Positions 1-7,319 are shown, counted from the stretch's first letter. The stretch: DNA of 64,000 nucleotides from Romboutsia_E sp900604535 (GCF_900604535.1 NZ_UWOT01000012.1:1-64000), one strand, 5' to 3'. Numbers and translations: made by a program. Notes: generated by a model not told the origin, from the letters alone.

Positions 1-219
1 TTAGTGTTTTAAAACTGTACTAAAAAAGCCTAATATTTATACGAATATTATTATTTGTAATCCAGTTATCGTCTGTGTTTGTACCTTTTGAATCAATGGT
101 TTTCTTAGGGAATACCATATTCATTTTATAATTTTTCTTCTTATATATATCTTCATTTTGTAACCTTGAATAAATAATCACCAAATTATAAGACATTCAA
201 AAATAGAAAAATAAAAAAA

Positions 220-825
220 TCATCTAATAAGCCTTCTCAAAACTTGGCTGTATTGATGATACTTTTCCTTATCTAAACCTAAGTAAGCTTTTGTTTCTTC
301 GATTGAACTATGACCTAACATTTCTTTAACTGCTATAATATCACAGTCATTCTCCATATAAACTGTATATGCATAAGTCTTTCTCATACTATGAGCTGTT
401 ATATCATCCATATCAAAATACTCTGCTGCTTCTTTTAATATTGCTGTAACTCTATCAACTTTAATATGACTTTTCCCTTTTCTAGATGGAAACATATACT
501 CATAATCTTTCTTATCTCTTATGTATCTTTTTAATACAGTTTCTACCTCTGGAAGTATTTCTGCTTCTCTTGGTTTCCTATTTTTTTCTCTAATATTTTT
601 ACTATTTTTCTTTTTACCTTCTAAAATTTCAAACCTACCTCTTCTTAAAGCCTCTCTTACATCTCTAACTTTAAGCTCTACTAAATCTCCTGCACGATAT
701 CCAGTAGTAATTCCAAGTAAAAAAAGTATATAGTTTCTTTCACTCCTATATTTTAAATAGTCTTGGATATCATAAACCTTTCTTATGTCTTTTATTGGTT
801 TTGAAGGTCTTTTTACTTTCTTCAT
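220..825 (-). CDS. Phage tyrosine recombinase, catalytic-domain type
   Basis: About 201 aa. Seen: the boxes of the tyrosine recombinase catalytic domain, with the first Arg in GYRAGDL, H-x-x-R in HSMRKTY, the second His in LGHSS and a candidate nucleophile Tyr in ETKAYLGL. There is little N-terminal DNA-binding region, so it is shorter than typical 300-400 aa integrases. The start at 825 is chosen because GAGGATG lies 8 bases upstream and anything further upstream would run into a terminator hairpin at 875-904. It closes the visible leftward early module. Because a large serine integrase sits at the attachment end, this enzyme probably does another recombination job or is a regulator-like relic; that is inference. 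Confidence 0.85.
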   Translation of the reverse strand: MKKVKRPSKPIKDIRKVYDIQDYLKYRSERNYILFLLGITTGYRAGDLVELKVRDVREALRRGRFEILEGKKKNSKNIREKNRKPREAEILPEVETVLKRYIRDKKDYEYMFPSRKGKSHIKVDRVTAILKEAAEYFDMDDITAHSMRKTYAYTVYMENDCDIIAVKEMLGHSSIEETKAYLGLDKEKYHQYSQVLRRLIR

Positions 826-874
826 TTTTAAAACATCCTCTTTCCCCTTTCTTGCTTTTATAAAAATTTCACAT

Positions 875-904
875 AAAAAATACCACCTCAATATGAGATG
901 GTAT
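875..904 (-). terminator. Intrinsic terminator upstream of the tyrosine recombinase
   Basis: On the minus strand the arms ATACCATCTCA and TGAGGTGGTAT form an 11-bp stem (one G-U pair) with a 3-base loop, followed by six T. It would end transcription after the sigma-like gene at 981 and isolate the recombinase gene. Confidence 0.75.
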
Positions 905-980
905 TATCCTATGATGTTAATCTTTTTATGTCATTTTTATTGATATTGTGTCTTTTTTGCTATATTAACATATTACCACA

Positions 981-1496
981 TTATACAGCTAATGTGTGGC
1001 TCATTATCGGCTCACTTTCACATTCTTCTTTAAGTGAACTATTCCCATATATGCTATATGCTATATGCTTTATAATCTTTAATTCTCTTCTCTTCACTGT
1101 AGCTTTAGAATAATTAATCTCATTAGCTATCTCAGATATTTTATAATGCTCATTTAACTTATTTCTTTTAAAATATCTGTATTCGATTATATACTGGTCG
1201 CATTTTTCCATATTTTCTATAATTGATTTTATAAACTTATATTTTTTTCTTATAAAATCAATTTCTGCTTCTTTTATATAAATCATATCTTTAGCACTTA
1301 TAATCATATCATCTATGCCTTTTGTAGATCCTTTTGATTTTATACCTAAATTATCAAACCTAATATCTTTATAGCTATTATCTTTACTTTTTAATTCATC
1401 TATTTCTAATTCAATCATTTTGATACTATCTAATCTAGATGATAATGCTTTTAAGTAATTTCTAGTCTTAATGATATACTCTTCTCTAATATTCAT
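981..1496 (-). CDS. Phage sigma-70-like transcriptional regulator
   Basis: 171 aa. Seen: a long helical N-terminal part and, at about residues 115-155, a helix-turn-helix of the sigma-70 region 4 kind (KISEIANEINYSKATVKRR). This arrangement is typical of the ArpU/Xpf/DUF1492-like late regulators that end the early module of Firmicute phages; the family assignment is by resemblance only. GAGGTGC precedes the ATG. The likely role is switching on late (structural) genes, which would lie to the left of the window. The final residues after the HTH look unstructured. Next downstream is a terminator and then the tyrosine recombinase. Confidence 0.65.
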   Translation of the reverse strand: MNIREEYIIKTRNYLKALSSRLDSIKMIELEIDELKSKDNSYKDIRFDNLGIKSKGSTKGIDDMIISAKDMIYIKEAEIDFIRKKYKFIKSIIENMEKCDQYIIEYRYFKRNKLNEHYKISEIANEINYSKATVKRRELKIIKHIAYSIYGNSSLKEECESEPIMSHTLAV

Positions 1497-1574
1497 ATTT
1501 GATGCACCTCATAATATAATTTTTAGTGCATCCCCCTAATAACCTCTTTAAATTCTCTATCCTATTTTATATCC

Positions 1575-1985
1575 CTAGAATGGTAAATCATCATCTTCTA
1601 TAGCCTGAAAACCTTGTGGATCTAATCCTGCAGGCTCAAACCTATCATTTTCATGATTTTCTTTCTTACTATCCAATGCATTTACTTTCATTGTATGAAC
1701 TTTTGTAAATGTTCTATTTTCACCTTGTTGCGTCTTATAATTATCAACCCTTATACTACCTTGTATTCCAACTAATCTTCCCTTTTGAAGATAATTTGCA
1801 CAAAACTCAGCACCTTTACCTATTACTTCAACTGGTATAAAGTCAGTATCCTTTGTTCCATCTTTTTTAGTATAATCTCTATCAATTGCCAAATTGAAAT
1901 TAGCAACTGCAGTACCTGTTCCTGGTATATACCTTAACTCTGGATCTTTAGTTAATCTACCAACTAATACAACATTATTAATCAT
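1575..1985 (-). CDS. ssb: Single-stranded DNA-binding protein
   Basis: 136 aa. It binds single-stranded DNA during phage replication. Seen: the canonical SSB N-terminus MINNVVLVGRLTKDPELRY, the OB-fold core to about residue 105, and the acidic C-terminal tip ending DDDLPF, the motif by which SSBs contact DNA polymerase and repair partners. Length fits the family. The start at 1985 is set by GAGGAAGAG just upstream; the reading frame is open further but without support. It overlaps the end of the preceding small gene by 8 bases, so the two are probably translationally coupled. It lies in the same leftward run as the DnaC/DnaD genes. Confidence 0.95.
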   Translation of the reverse strand: MINNVVLVGRLTKDPELRYIPGTGTAVANFNLAIDRDYTKKDGTKDTDFIPVEVIGKGAEFCANYLQKGRLVGIQGSIRVDNYKTQQGENRTFTKVHTMKVNALDSKKENHENDRFEPAGLDPQGFQAIEDDDLPF

Positions 1986-2187
1986 TACTCTTCCTCCTCG
2001 GAACTGGCCTATTATCAATTCCATCTAAATATTTTTCTAATTGTTTTTTGCTCAACTTATAAATCTTAACCTCATTATCATATTCACTCTTATACTTATG
2101 CTTTAAACTCTTAGCCTCATTATCCCAACAACCTAACTTTAAATTTACTGGTACTATAAAATCTTCTGTAAGCTTCATATTCTCCAC
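1978..2187 (-). CDS. Small phage protein of unknown function
   Basis: About 69 aa from a GTG, or 66 aa from the ATG three codons later. The product is charged and lysine-rich with no motif I recognise. A GGTGGAG stretch lies just before the ATG. It overlaps ssb by 8 bases, which suggests co-translation and a role in the replication module; this is inference from position only. Confidence 0.55.
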   Translation of the reverse strand: MENMKLTEDFIVPVNLKLGCWDNEAKSLKHKYKSEYDNEVKIYKLSKKQLEKYLDGIDNRPVPRRKSND

Positions 2188-2284
2188 CCTAAACTAATGT
2201 CATTTTTTCCTAATGCTATTTAATTCAACTGTGATACCAACTACTAAAGTCAGTATCACAATCACCAATAAATTCAAATTATAA

Positions 2285-2635
2285 TTATTCAAAAGCTAAT
2301 TGTAGCTCCTTTAATTTAATTATTTTAGCTTCTGCTTTTTTTCGGATTCTATATTTCTTAGTTTTCTTAGCTATAGCTTCATATCTTGCTACATCTTTTC
2401 TATAATTACAAGCTAAGAAGAATCTCAATATTTCGACCTTTTTACTATTTATTTCATTCTCTAGTTGCATATCTTCTATAATCTTCTCCTTTGTCTTTAT
2501 AGTATCTATTAGAGATTTAATTTCTTTATCTTTATCAAACCTCGCTAAGTCGTATCCTGTTCGGTATCCCTCTTCAAAAGATCCTATTTTCTCTAATTTA
2601 ACTACTTCTTCATGTTTACTTTTTAGAATTAACAT
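2285..2635 (-). CDS. Small coiled-coil phage protein
   Basis: 116 aa, unrecognised. Seen: a short N-terminal region with YRTGYDLARFDKD, then a long heptad-like helical stretch (about residues 35-70) with alternating Lys/Glu and Ile/Leu, and a basic C-terminus. GGAGGATAAG precedes the ATG. It overlaps the end of the Spo0E-like gene by 20 bases, so the two are likely coupled. The early position suggests a host-takeover or replication accessory role, but no function can be assigned. Confidence 0.6.
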   Translation of the reverse strand: MLILKSKHEEVVKLEKIGSFEEGYRTGYDLARFDKDKEIKSLIDTIKTKEKIIEDMQLENEINSKKVEILRFFLACNYRKDVARYEAIAKKTKKYRIRKKAEAKIIKLKELQLAFE

Positions 2636-2795
2636 GTTGCTTATCCTCCATTGTCATATATTTTTCTTTTTGTATTTTTACTACTACTTCATCCACCCAT
2701 TGGCTTAATCTTACAACTTCTTCTGTTAAACCATGCTTTATATATAGATCTCCTAGTATTTGTTTTACACTTTCAAGCTGCTTATCCTCTAACAT
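2616..2795 (-). CDS. Spo0E-like aspartyl-phosphate phosphatase, prophage-encoded
   Basis: 59 aa. Seen: two short helices joined by a turn, with a GLTEEVVRLSQ segment followed by W-V-D, matching the SQ-x-x-D signature of the Spo0E family (the Asp-containing helix that attacks the phosphoryl group on Spo0A). Length fits that family. Known: Spo0E proteins dephosphorylate Spo0A~P and hold back sporulation. Start at 2795 is set by AGGGGG seven bases upstream; an upstream in-frame extension lacks a site. It sits in the leftward early module between two small unknown genes. Inference: the prophage may delay host sporulation. A chance resemblance is possible because the protein is so small. Confidence 0.6.
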   Translation of the reverse strand: MLEDKQLESVKQILGDLYIKHGLTEEVVRLSQWVDEVVVKIQKEKYMTMEDKQHVNSKK

Positions 2796-2797
2796 GC

Positions 2798-2944
2798 TTA
2801 TCCCCCTAGTTGTATTTTTAATTCCTCCATTAGCAAATCCCATGCCTCTTCTTTTGTTATCCCTTTTTCATTTGCTATTTTTATTGATATATCTCTAAGA
2901 TGCTCTGCAGCTTCTCTAATTGTCATAATCTCTAAAATTGACAT
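2798..2944 (-). CDS. Small phage protein, 48 aa
   Basis: A short reading frame from ATG at 2944 to TAA at 2798, with GGGTGAG nine bases upstream of the start. The product is helical, MSILEIMTIREAAEHLRD at the start and KITKEEAW-like charged residues later. Its ATG follows directly on the stop of the zinc-ribbon gene and its stop lies just before the Spo0E-like start, which is the tight packing expected of a real phage gene. Function unknown. Confidence 0.55.
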   Translation of the reverse strand: MSILEIMTIREAAEHLRDISIKIANEKGITKEEAWDLLMEELKIQLGG

Positions 2945-3172
2945 TTAAATCTCACCCTTAATATTCATATTTATGTCACATATATTACATCTAACTTCAT
3001 CTGTATCTTCTTTGACTATGTAAATATATATTTGATTACACTTATTACACTCAAACCTCTTTAAAACATGCTTAGACTTATTTTTTAAAGAGTCTGTAAT
3101 TAAGTTCTCTTCCTTTAAATTCAATAATATACTCACCCCAGTCGTTATCTTCTTCATAGCTACACATTTCAA
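2945..3172 (-). CDS. Small zinc-ribbon phage protein
   Basis: At most 75 aa. Seen: two Cys pairs, CNKC and CNIC, about 20 residues apart, which form a zinc ribbon in the C-terminal half. The start is uncertain: the longest frame overlaps the DnaC-type gene by 95 bases, and a shorter product starting at a GTG or near the GGAAGAG at about 3105 is more likely. It is followed at once by the 48-aa gene. Small zinc ribbons are common in phage replication modules; no specific role can be given. Confidence 0.5.
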   Translation of the reverse strand: MKCVAMKKITTGVSILLNLKEENLITDSLKNKSKHVLKRFECNKCNQIYIYIVKEDTDEVRCNICDINMNIKGEI

Positions 3173-3776
3173 TTATCCTACTTGCTGTAGCTTCATTGAT
3201 ATCCAAAAGCCCAATTTTATCAAGCTCTGTAGTTATTATCATTGCTTTATTATTGTTATATCTGTAATTAACTATATCCTGTACAATTCTTTGTGTTGCT
3301 GGAGATGTATCTCCCTTATATAGATCATCTATAAAAAGTACTGATGCATTTCTATATGAATCTAATGATTTTGTAAAATCTTCTTGGTCCAACTGATTAA
3401 ACTTCATTCTGGATATTTCATTTACAAAATCAGCATATTTAACTCCAACTGTCTTTAACAATACTCTTGATGTAGCAATTGCTAAATGAGTTTTACCGCT
3501 TCCAACTTGTCCAGTTAATAATAAATTTTTAGTTCTATCAAAATTCTTTATGTACTTTAGACAAGTTTCAATAGCTTTTTGTCTCTGTTCATTATTAGCC
3601 TTATAATTATTAAACTTATTTTTATCAAATCTATTACTCAGTCCACTTTTTTCAATTCTTTCCTTAGCAAGTCTAATACTCCTACAATCGCACCAATACA
3701 CTTCACCTTCTACTGTAAATATATATTCCTTATCCTCACATTTAGGACAATTATATTTCTTCAATGTCAATTCCAT
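3078..3776 (-). CDS. DnaC-type replicative helicase loader
   Basis: About 232 aa. An AAA+ ATPase that would load the host DnaB/DnaC helicase at the phage origin. Seen: an N-terminal Cys cluster (CPKCEDKEY, then CDCRS) forming a zinc site, Walker A GQVGSGKTH, and Walker B VLFIDDL. The start at 3776 is chosen because it overlaps the initiator gene by only 26 bases and gives the usual N-terminus of these proteins. An ATG at 3866 has a better site (GGGGGAA) but would overlap the initiator by 116 bases. It follows the DnaD-like gene directly, the standard pairing in Firmicute phages. Confidence 0.9.
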   Translation of the reverse strand: MELTLKKYNCPKCEDKEYIFTVEGEVYWCDCRSIRLAKERIEKSGLSNRFDKNKFNNYKANNEQRQKAIETCLKYIKNFDRTKNLLLTGQVGSGKTHLAIATSRVLLKTVGVKYADFVNEISRMKFNQLDQEDFTKSLDSYRNASVLFIDDLYKGDTSPATQRIVQDIVNYRYNNNKAMIITTELDKIGLLDINEATASRIIEMCSYEEDNDWGEYIIEFKGRELNYRLFKK

Positions 3777-4602
3777 ATTGCTCTGCAAGTTCTTTGACAT
3801 CCACTTCGACTTTTGAGCTTGAATCCACTCCTCGCTTATTGTCATTGTATGTTGAATACTTTCCATAACTATTTCCCCCAAAACGCTTATTTTTTTCTTT
3901 ATTTTCATTTATACTATTATTGTGTGTTTTTTTATTTTTATATTTGTTTTGGTGTTCAGTTAACTGAGCACCTTCTTTTATGCCTTCTTCTAACCAATTA
4001 TTTAATATCTTTAGAAGATAATTAAAATTTCTTATACCTGCTCCTACAGTTTCATCTATAGCTCTTATAATTACATCTGCTTCCATACCATCATCTAAAA
4101 AACTTAAAAGCTTCAAAGAAAGATTAGGAGTTATAACTCCAATATGTTTTTGGTAGTAGCCTATTATTAATTTGTTATATTTATTATTTAGTTTATATTT
4201 ATTATTTAGTAGTTTCGGATTTTCCGATTGTCGGTTTTCCCGACTGCCGGTTTTTCCGGATTCCGGATTTTCCATATCTCGGCTTTCAGTTACTTTTATT
4301 GGTATTTCATATACTTCATAATCAAATCCACCAGTAAATTTTCCTGATCCATCATCTTTTCTAGGATTTCTTTTTACATATCCTAATTCTATAAGTTCAT
4401 TCATTGCTGTTGCTGTTGAATCTCTCCCATCCTTACTTCTATTCTTTAAATCTTTAACATATATTTGCCAATCATCTGGTAAGCTTAATAAATATGTATG
4501 TAGTCCTTTAGCCTTCCAAGATACCCTATCATCATTTAAACATGCTTTATTTAACATTACATAAGGATTACTCTTATCTTTTATAACTCTTACAATTGCC
4601 AT
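3751..4602 (-). CDS. Phage replication initiator, HTH plus DnaD domain
   Basis: 283 aa. It should bind the phage origin and recruit the helicase loader encoded next to it. Seen: an N-terminal winged-helix region (about residues 1-100, with WKAKGLHTYLLSLPDDW), a low-complexity linker (about 105-130) rich in Glu, Asn, Ser and Arg, and a DnaD-like domain (about 145-205) containing YYQKHIG and NYLLKILNNW. The linker is encoded by the 16-bp repeat array at 4215-4273, so the origin appears to lie inside the gene, as in phage lambda O. AGGAGATGG precedes the ATG. The C-terminal tail overlaps the DnaC-type gene. Confidence 0.88.
   Translation of the reverse strand: MAIVRVIKDKSNPYVMLNKACLNDDRVSWKAKGLHTYLLSLPDDWQIYVKDLKNRSKDGRDSTATAMNELIELGYVKRNPRKDDGSGKFTGGFDYEVYEIPIKVTESRDMENPESGKTGSRENRQSENPKLLNNKYKLNNKYNKLIIGYYQKHIGVITPNLSLKLLSFLDDGMEADVIIRAIDETVGAGIRNFNYLLKILNNWLEEGIKEGAQLTEHQNKYKNKKTHNNSINENKEKNKRFGGNSYGKYSTYNDNKRGVDSSSKVEVDVKELAEQYGIDIEEI
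4215..4273. repeat. Iteron array, probable phage replication origin
   Basis: Four copies of a short dyad, CGG-(A/T-rich 4-6)-CCG, with the CGG triplets at 4216, 4232, 4248 and 4264, an exact 16-bp period. Examples on the plus strand are TCGGATTTTCCGA (4215), TCGGTTTTCCCGA (4231) and CCGGTTTTTCCGG (4247). The fourth copy is degenerate at its right arm. The GC content is far above the surroundings. Because 16 is not a multiple of three, each copy is read in a different frame and the protein is not repetitive, which argues that the DNA itself is the selected element. Confidence 0.7.
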
Positions 4603-4616
4603 ATTTTCTCCATCTC

Positions 4617-4991
4617 CTAAACTTCTAATAAGCTATCTCTTAATGTTCTAACTGATATTCTTGTAAAATCAAGCTTATTATAAAATTCAACATCTATCTT
4701 TTCTTTTGATATTCTTAGATTATCCATATAATAGTTATCATGTAGTTTTAACCCTCTACATACACTAGACAAAGTTCCAATATCAGCTATAGGATCATTG
4801 TCCCCTATATAAAACCTTGGTATTAAAAAGTTAAGTTCAATTTCTCTATTTGTATCTTTATTTTTATATTTGTATGTAGCTTCAACATATCTACCTTTAT
4901 TTAAATTTGCTTTTACAAGCTTATATTTATCATCAGCTATAATTCCTCTAAAAGCATTGTCTATAACTTCTATTGCATCTGTTTTTATCAC
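4617..4991 (-). CDS. Phage protein of unknown function, 124 aa
   Basis: 124 aa from a GTG at 4991 with GAAGGAGGG upstream; the start overlaps the stop of the preceding 40-aa gene. The product looks like a mixed alpha/beta protein with no recognised motif; segments such as RFYIGDNDPIADIGTL and VCRGLKLHDNYYMDNLRIS are unfamiliar. It lies directly before the initiator gene in the early operon. Position suggests replication or recombination support, but no function can be assigned. Confidence 0.6.
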   Translation of the reverse strand: MIKTDAIEVIDNAFRGIIADDKYKLVKANLNKGRYVEATYKYKNKDTNREIELNFLIPRFYIGDNDPIADIGTLSSVCRGLKLHDNYYMDNLRISKEKIDVEFYNKLDFTRISVRTLRDSLLEV

Positions 4992-5114
4992 TTATTTTCC
5001 CTCCTTCTTAAATCCTTTAAGTTTTCCATCTCTACATATGAAAGATATGTTCATTTGTTCATATATTTGTGTAGCTTCTTCTACTGTGATATTTAGAATA
5101 TCTTTAAAAGCCAT
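4992..5114 (-). CDS. Small phage protein, 40 aa
   Basis: ATG at 5114 with a near-perfect AGGAGGT site six bases upstream, TAA at 4992. The product begins MAFKDILNITVEEATQIYEQ and ends in a Lys-rich tail. The middle resembles the short helix-turn-helix adaptors that phages use, but it is too short to assign. Stop and next start overlap, as expected for co-translated genes. Confidence 0.6.
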   Translation of the reverse strand: MAFKDILNITVEEATQIYEQMNISFICRDGKLKGFKKEGK

Positions 5115-5164
5115 TTTGTTACCTCCTGCTTATTAACTTGTACATTTTTATTAATCAAAGGGAC

Positions 5165-5413
5165 TTAGGCCCTCTGTTTTTCTTTATACTCTTTTATAGC
5201 TATCTTTTTAGCTTCTTCAAAAGTTAGACCTGTCGCCTCTAACTCTTTAGCTCTTATAAATATTGGATATACTATTGATAGTGTTTCATCACCATATCTT
5301 TCCCTTTGCCTTTCAAATACCCATTGAGCTTTTCTTCTTTCTATTTCTAAAATTGCTTCTGGATCTTTTGGCCATACAACTTCTACAGTTATTTCTTGTT
5401 TTCTTCTTGCCAT
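5165..5413 (-). CDS. Small phage protein of unknown function
   Basis: 82 aa, strongly charged, starting MARRKQEITVEVVWPKDP and mostly helical after residue 20. AGGGGGAG lies eight bases before the ATG. No motif is recognised. It is in the leftward early operon between Rha and the 40-aa gene. Confidence 0.6.
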   Translation of the reverse strand: MARRKQEITVEVVWPKDPEAILEIERRKAQWVFERQRERYGDETLSIVYPIFIRAKELEATGLTFEEAKKIAIKEYKEKQRA

Positions 5414-5461
5414 GTGAATCTCCCCCTTTGCTGTATATTATGATTTGTGTATTTTGTCCTG

Positions 5462-6196
5462 TTACAATTGATTGTGTACTTCAAATACTAATTGGCTATT
5501 TATACCTTGTATTGCATACTTCATCAATTCATCAGCCTCCCAACTTCTTATGTAATTTATAGCATTTTCATAATTTTTAACTGAAAGATTCTTGTAACTA
5601 TTTACATTAAAAGTTCTTCTTATATCTCTATAAAATGCTGAAAACAATTTTTTGTTTAATTTTTTATATGCTGGTGCATCTTTACCACCTAAAATCTCTA
5701 TTGCTCTGCTATTGATTGAACTTCTAAGGTTTTCAGCCAATTCATAATTAACTGTCATTTTATTTTCTATATCAGATATTCGCTTTTCTTGCTCTTGTTG
5801 TTTCTTATCCACCATAAGTATTGCTTGTAGCTCTTTACTCATATTTGAAAATGGATTTTTAAGTTGTTCTTCCATTTTGTTAAATGCTTCTATGTATTTA
5901 AGTTTCCATGTAAGTGCTTTAGATCCAGTGAATCCCATAACCAATAAGCTAAATCCATCTCTATTCATTAAATATTCTTTATAAAAGTTCCCTTTATGTT
6001 CAAAAGTATTTTCTATAAACATCTCTTTAACTACCATATTTTCGGTAGTTAATCTTTCTATTGACTCAACTACATGATTATGTCTTTTTTCAAAGTTATT
6101 AGCTATATCTCTGCTACTTACTAATAAGTTTCCATTTAAATTTTTTATATTTACTACATCTTTAACTTCTGTTTTATCTACTAATCTTAATTGCAT
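5462..6196 (-). CDS. Rha family phage regulatory protein
   Basis: 244 aa. Seen: an N-terminal Rha domain (about residues 20-110) with VSSRDIANNFEKRHNHVVESI, YLMNRDGFSLLVMGFTG and KLKYIEAFNKME, followed by a helical linker and a C-terminal ORF6C-like domain (about 150-240). Known: Rha proteins act in lytic growth and behave as antirepressor-like regulators in several prophages. It is the second gene of the leftward operon, after Cro. A copy of the prophage operator (6231-6243) lies just upstream, which suggests repressor control of this gene as well. GAGAGG precedes the ATG. Confidence 0.88.
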   Translation of the reverse strand: MQLRLVDKTEVKDVVNIKNLNGNLLVSSRDIANNFEKRHNHVVESIERLTTENMVVKEMFIENTFEHKGNFYKEYLMNRDGFSLLVMGFTGSKALTWKLKYIEAFNKMEEQLKNPFSNMSKELQAILMVDKKQQEQEKRISDIENKMTVNYELAENLRSSINSRAIEILGGKDAPAYKKLNKKLFSAFYRDIRRTFNVNSYKNLSVKNYENAINYIRSWEADELMKYAIQGINSQLVFEVHNQL

Positions 6197-6230
6197 ATTA
6201 TTTTCCTCTCTTTTATAAAATATATTTTGT

Positions 6231-6243
6231 ATTCATTATGACG
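6231..6243. promoter_or_regulatory. Operator copy between cro and rha
   Basis: ATTCATTATGACG, identical over all 13 bases to the site at 6556 beside the repressor gene. One half matches the GACG arm of the palindromic operators at 6471 and 6507. It lies between the Cro-like and Rha genes. Confidence 0.5.
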
Positions 6244-6247
6244 ACTT

Positions 6248-6451
6248 TTATTCAAAAAAAATTTCGTCCATTGACACTGTTGGTATTTTCTCTTTTATAA
6301 GTCTAACTATCGATATCATTTCATGCCTATTAAATTCAGTCTTACCATTGATTTTGAATGATAAGGTCGTCTCACTTATATCCAAATAACTAGCTAAGTA
6401 CTTTTGATCCTTGCCAATTAATCTGAGATACCCAGTAATTTTATCCTTCAT
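6248..6451 (-). CDS. Cro-like HTH regulator
   Basis: 67 aa. Seen: a small helix-turn-helix, QKYLASYLDISETTLSFKIN, in the Cro/C1 or DUF739 style. It is the first gene of the leftward early operon and diverges from the repressor at 6627, the standard lysis-lysogeny arrangement. Its promoter (6498-6526) carries a repressor operator in the spacer and a second one downstream of the start point, so it should be silenced in the lysogen. GGGAGAG precedes the ATG. Confidence 0.8.
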   Translation of the reverse strand: MKDKITGYLRLIGKDQKYLASYLDISETTLSFKINGKTEFNRHEMISIVRLIKEKIPTVSMDEIFFE

Positions 6452-6470
6452 CTTTCACTCTCCCTTTCAA

Positions 6471-6568
6471 CGTCATACTGACGTCTGATATACTTTAATT
6501 ATATCTCGTCATATCGACGTCGTCAATATATTTATTTAATTTTTATTAAATAAATATTCATTATGACG
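6471..6568. promoter_or_regulatory. Prophage operator region between cro and repressor
   Basis: Three 13-bp sites: CGTCATACTGACG (6471-6483, perfect CGTCA/TGACG dyad), CGTCATATCGACG (6507-6519, CGTC/GACG dyad) and ATTCATTATGACG (6556-6568, one conserved arm). They lie between the divergent Cro-like and repressor genes. Inference: these are the binding sites of the repressor at 6627 and of Cro. The sites differ in their outer bases, which would allow graded binding. Confidence 0.7.
6498..6526 (-). promoter_or_regulatory. Promoter of the leftward early operon
   Basis: On the minus strand TTGACG (6521-6526) and TATAAT (6498-6503) are separated by exactly 17 bases. The operator at 6507-6519 fills the spacer, and the one at 6471-6483 lies just after the expected start point. 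This is a near-consensus sigma-A promoter placed for direct repression. Confidence 0.75.
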
Positions 6569-6626
6569 ATAATCATTTTAATTTTTATTAAAATATCTAT
6601 AATATAATTATAAGGAGGTTTTCAAT

Positions 6627-7319
6627 TTGAATACATTTGGAGACATTTTAAAAACGTTAAGAAAAGAAAAAAATATCTCGGGCAAAGAATTAGCCGAGGC
6701 CTTAAAAGTGCATAAAGGTTCTATATCTAATTGGGAAACTAACAGAAGGTCACCTGATAAAGAAATGCTTAATAAAATCGCTGAATACTTTGGAGTTTCA
6801 GTAGACTATCTATTAGGAAGAACAAAAGAAAAAAATGGAACTGAGAAGTCAGAACTTCTAAACTTATATTACAGTGAATTAATTAAAAATTTACTACCTG
6901 ATATAGAACAGGAACTAGAACAGTTAAATACAATTATAAAAGAATTAGGACTTCCTTATAATAAGGAATATAAGCTTACAAAAGAAGATTATTTAAATAT
7001 ATTAAGTGAATTAATTGAGGACGTTGAATTAAAGGACGATAATTTAAAAGTTTATATAAAAAGTACTTCAAACTTACACTCTTTAGATAATAAGGAACCT
7101 TTAATATTATCTAAGTTAGATGATTCATTTAATGAAAAAAAACAATCAATTGAAAATAAAAAAGAAGATAAAGATATAGAAAAAATGATTGATGAGTTAA
7201 TGCAACAACAAGGACTTATGCTTTGTGGAGAACCAATGAGTGAACAAGATATGATATTACTTAGAAATTCCATAAGGAGTACAATTGAAATGGCTAAGAA
7301 TATGAAAAACAAAAAGTAA
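6627..7319 (+). CDS. Prophage repressor, XRE family HTH
   Basis: 230 aa from a TTG with AAGGAGG upstream. Seen: an N-terminal XRE helix-turn-helix (about residues 8-65, with GKELAEALKVHKGSISNWETNR and FGVSVDYLLG), then a helical, acidic C-terminal region. No LexA-like Ser/Lys protease domain is visible, so it is unlikely to be removed by RecA-driven self-cleavage. Instead it is followed after 12 bases by an ImmA/IrrE-type protease, the pair known from ICEBs1 and many Firmicute prophages, in which the protease cleaves the repressor. Expected to bind the operators at 6471-6568. Confidence 0.85.
   Translation: MNTFGDILKTLRKEKNISGKELAEALKVHKGSISNWETNRRSPDKEMLNKIAEYFGVSVDYLLGRTKEKNGTEKSELLNLYYSELIKNLLPDIEQELEQLNTIIKELGLPYNKEYKLTKEDYLNILSELIEDVELKDDNLKVYIKSTSNLHSLDNKEPLILSKLDDSFNEKKQSIENKKEDKDIEKMIDELMQQQGLMLCGEPMSEQDMILLRNSIRSTIEMAKNMKNKK

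Noticed and set aside
1..219. Short frames at the left edge
   Set aside because: The longest ATG frame on the minus strand is about 34 codons and lacks a ribosome binding site; treated as intergenic prophage sequence.
898..1113. Plus-strand frame opposite the sigma-like gene
   Set aside because: No ribosome site and composition of an antisense shadow.
2200..2277. 25-codon hydrophobic frame from TTG on the minus strand
   Set aside because: It could encode a single membrane helix, but it has no ribosome site and its sequence overlaps a GTGATAC inverted repeat; not enough support.
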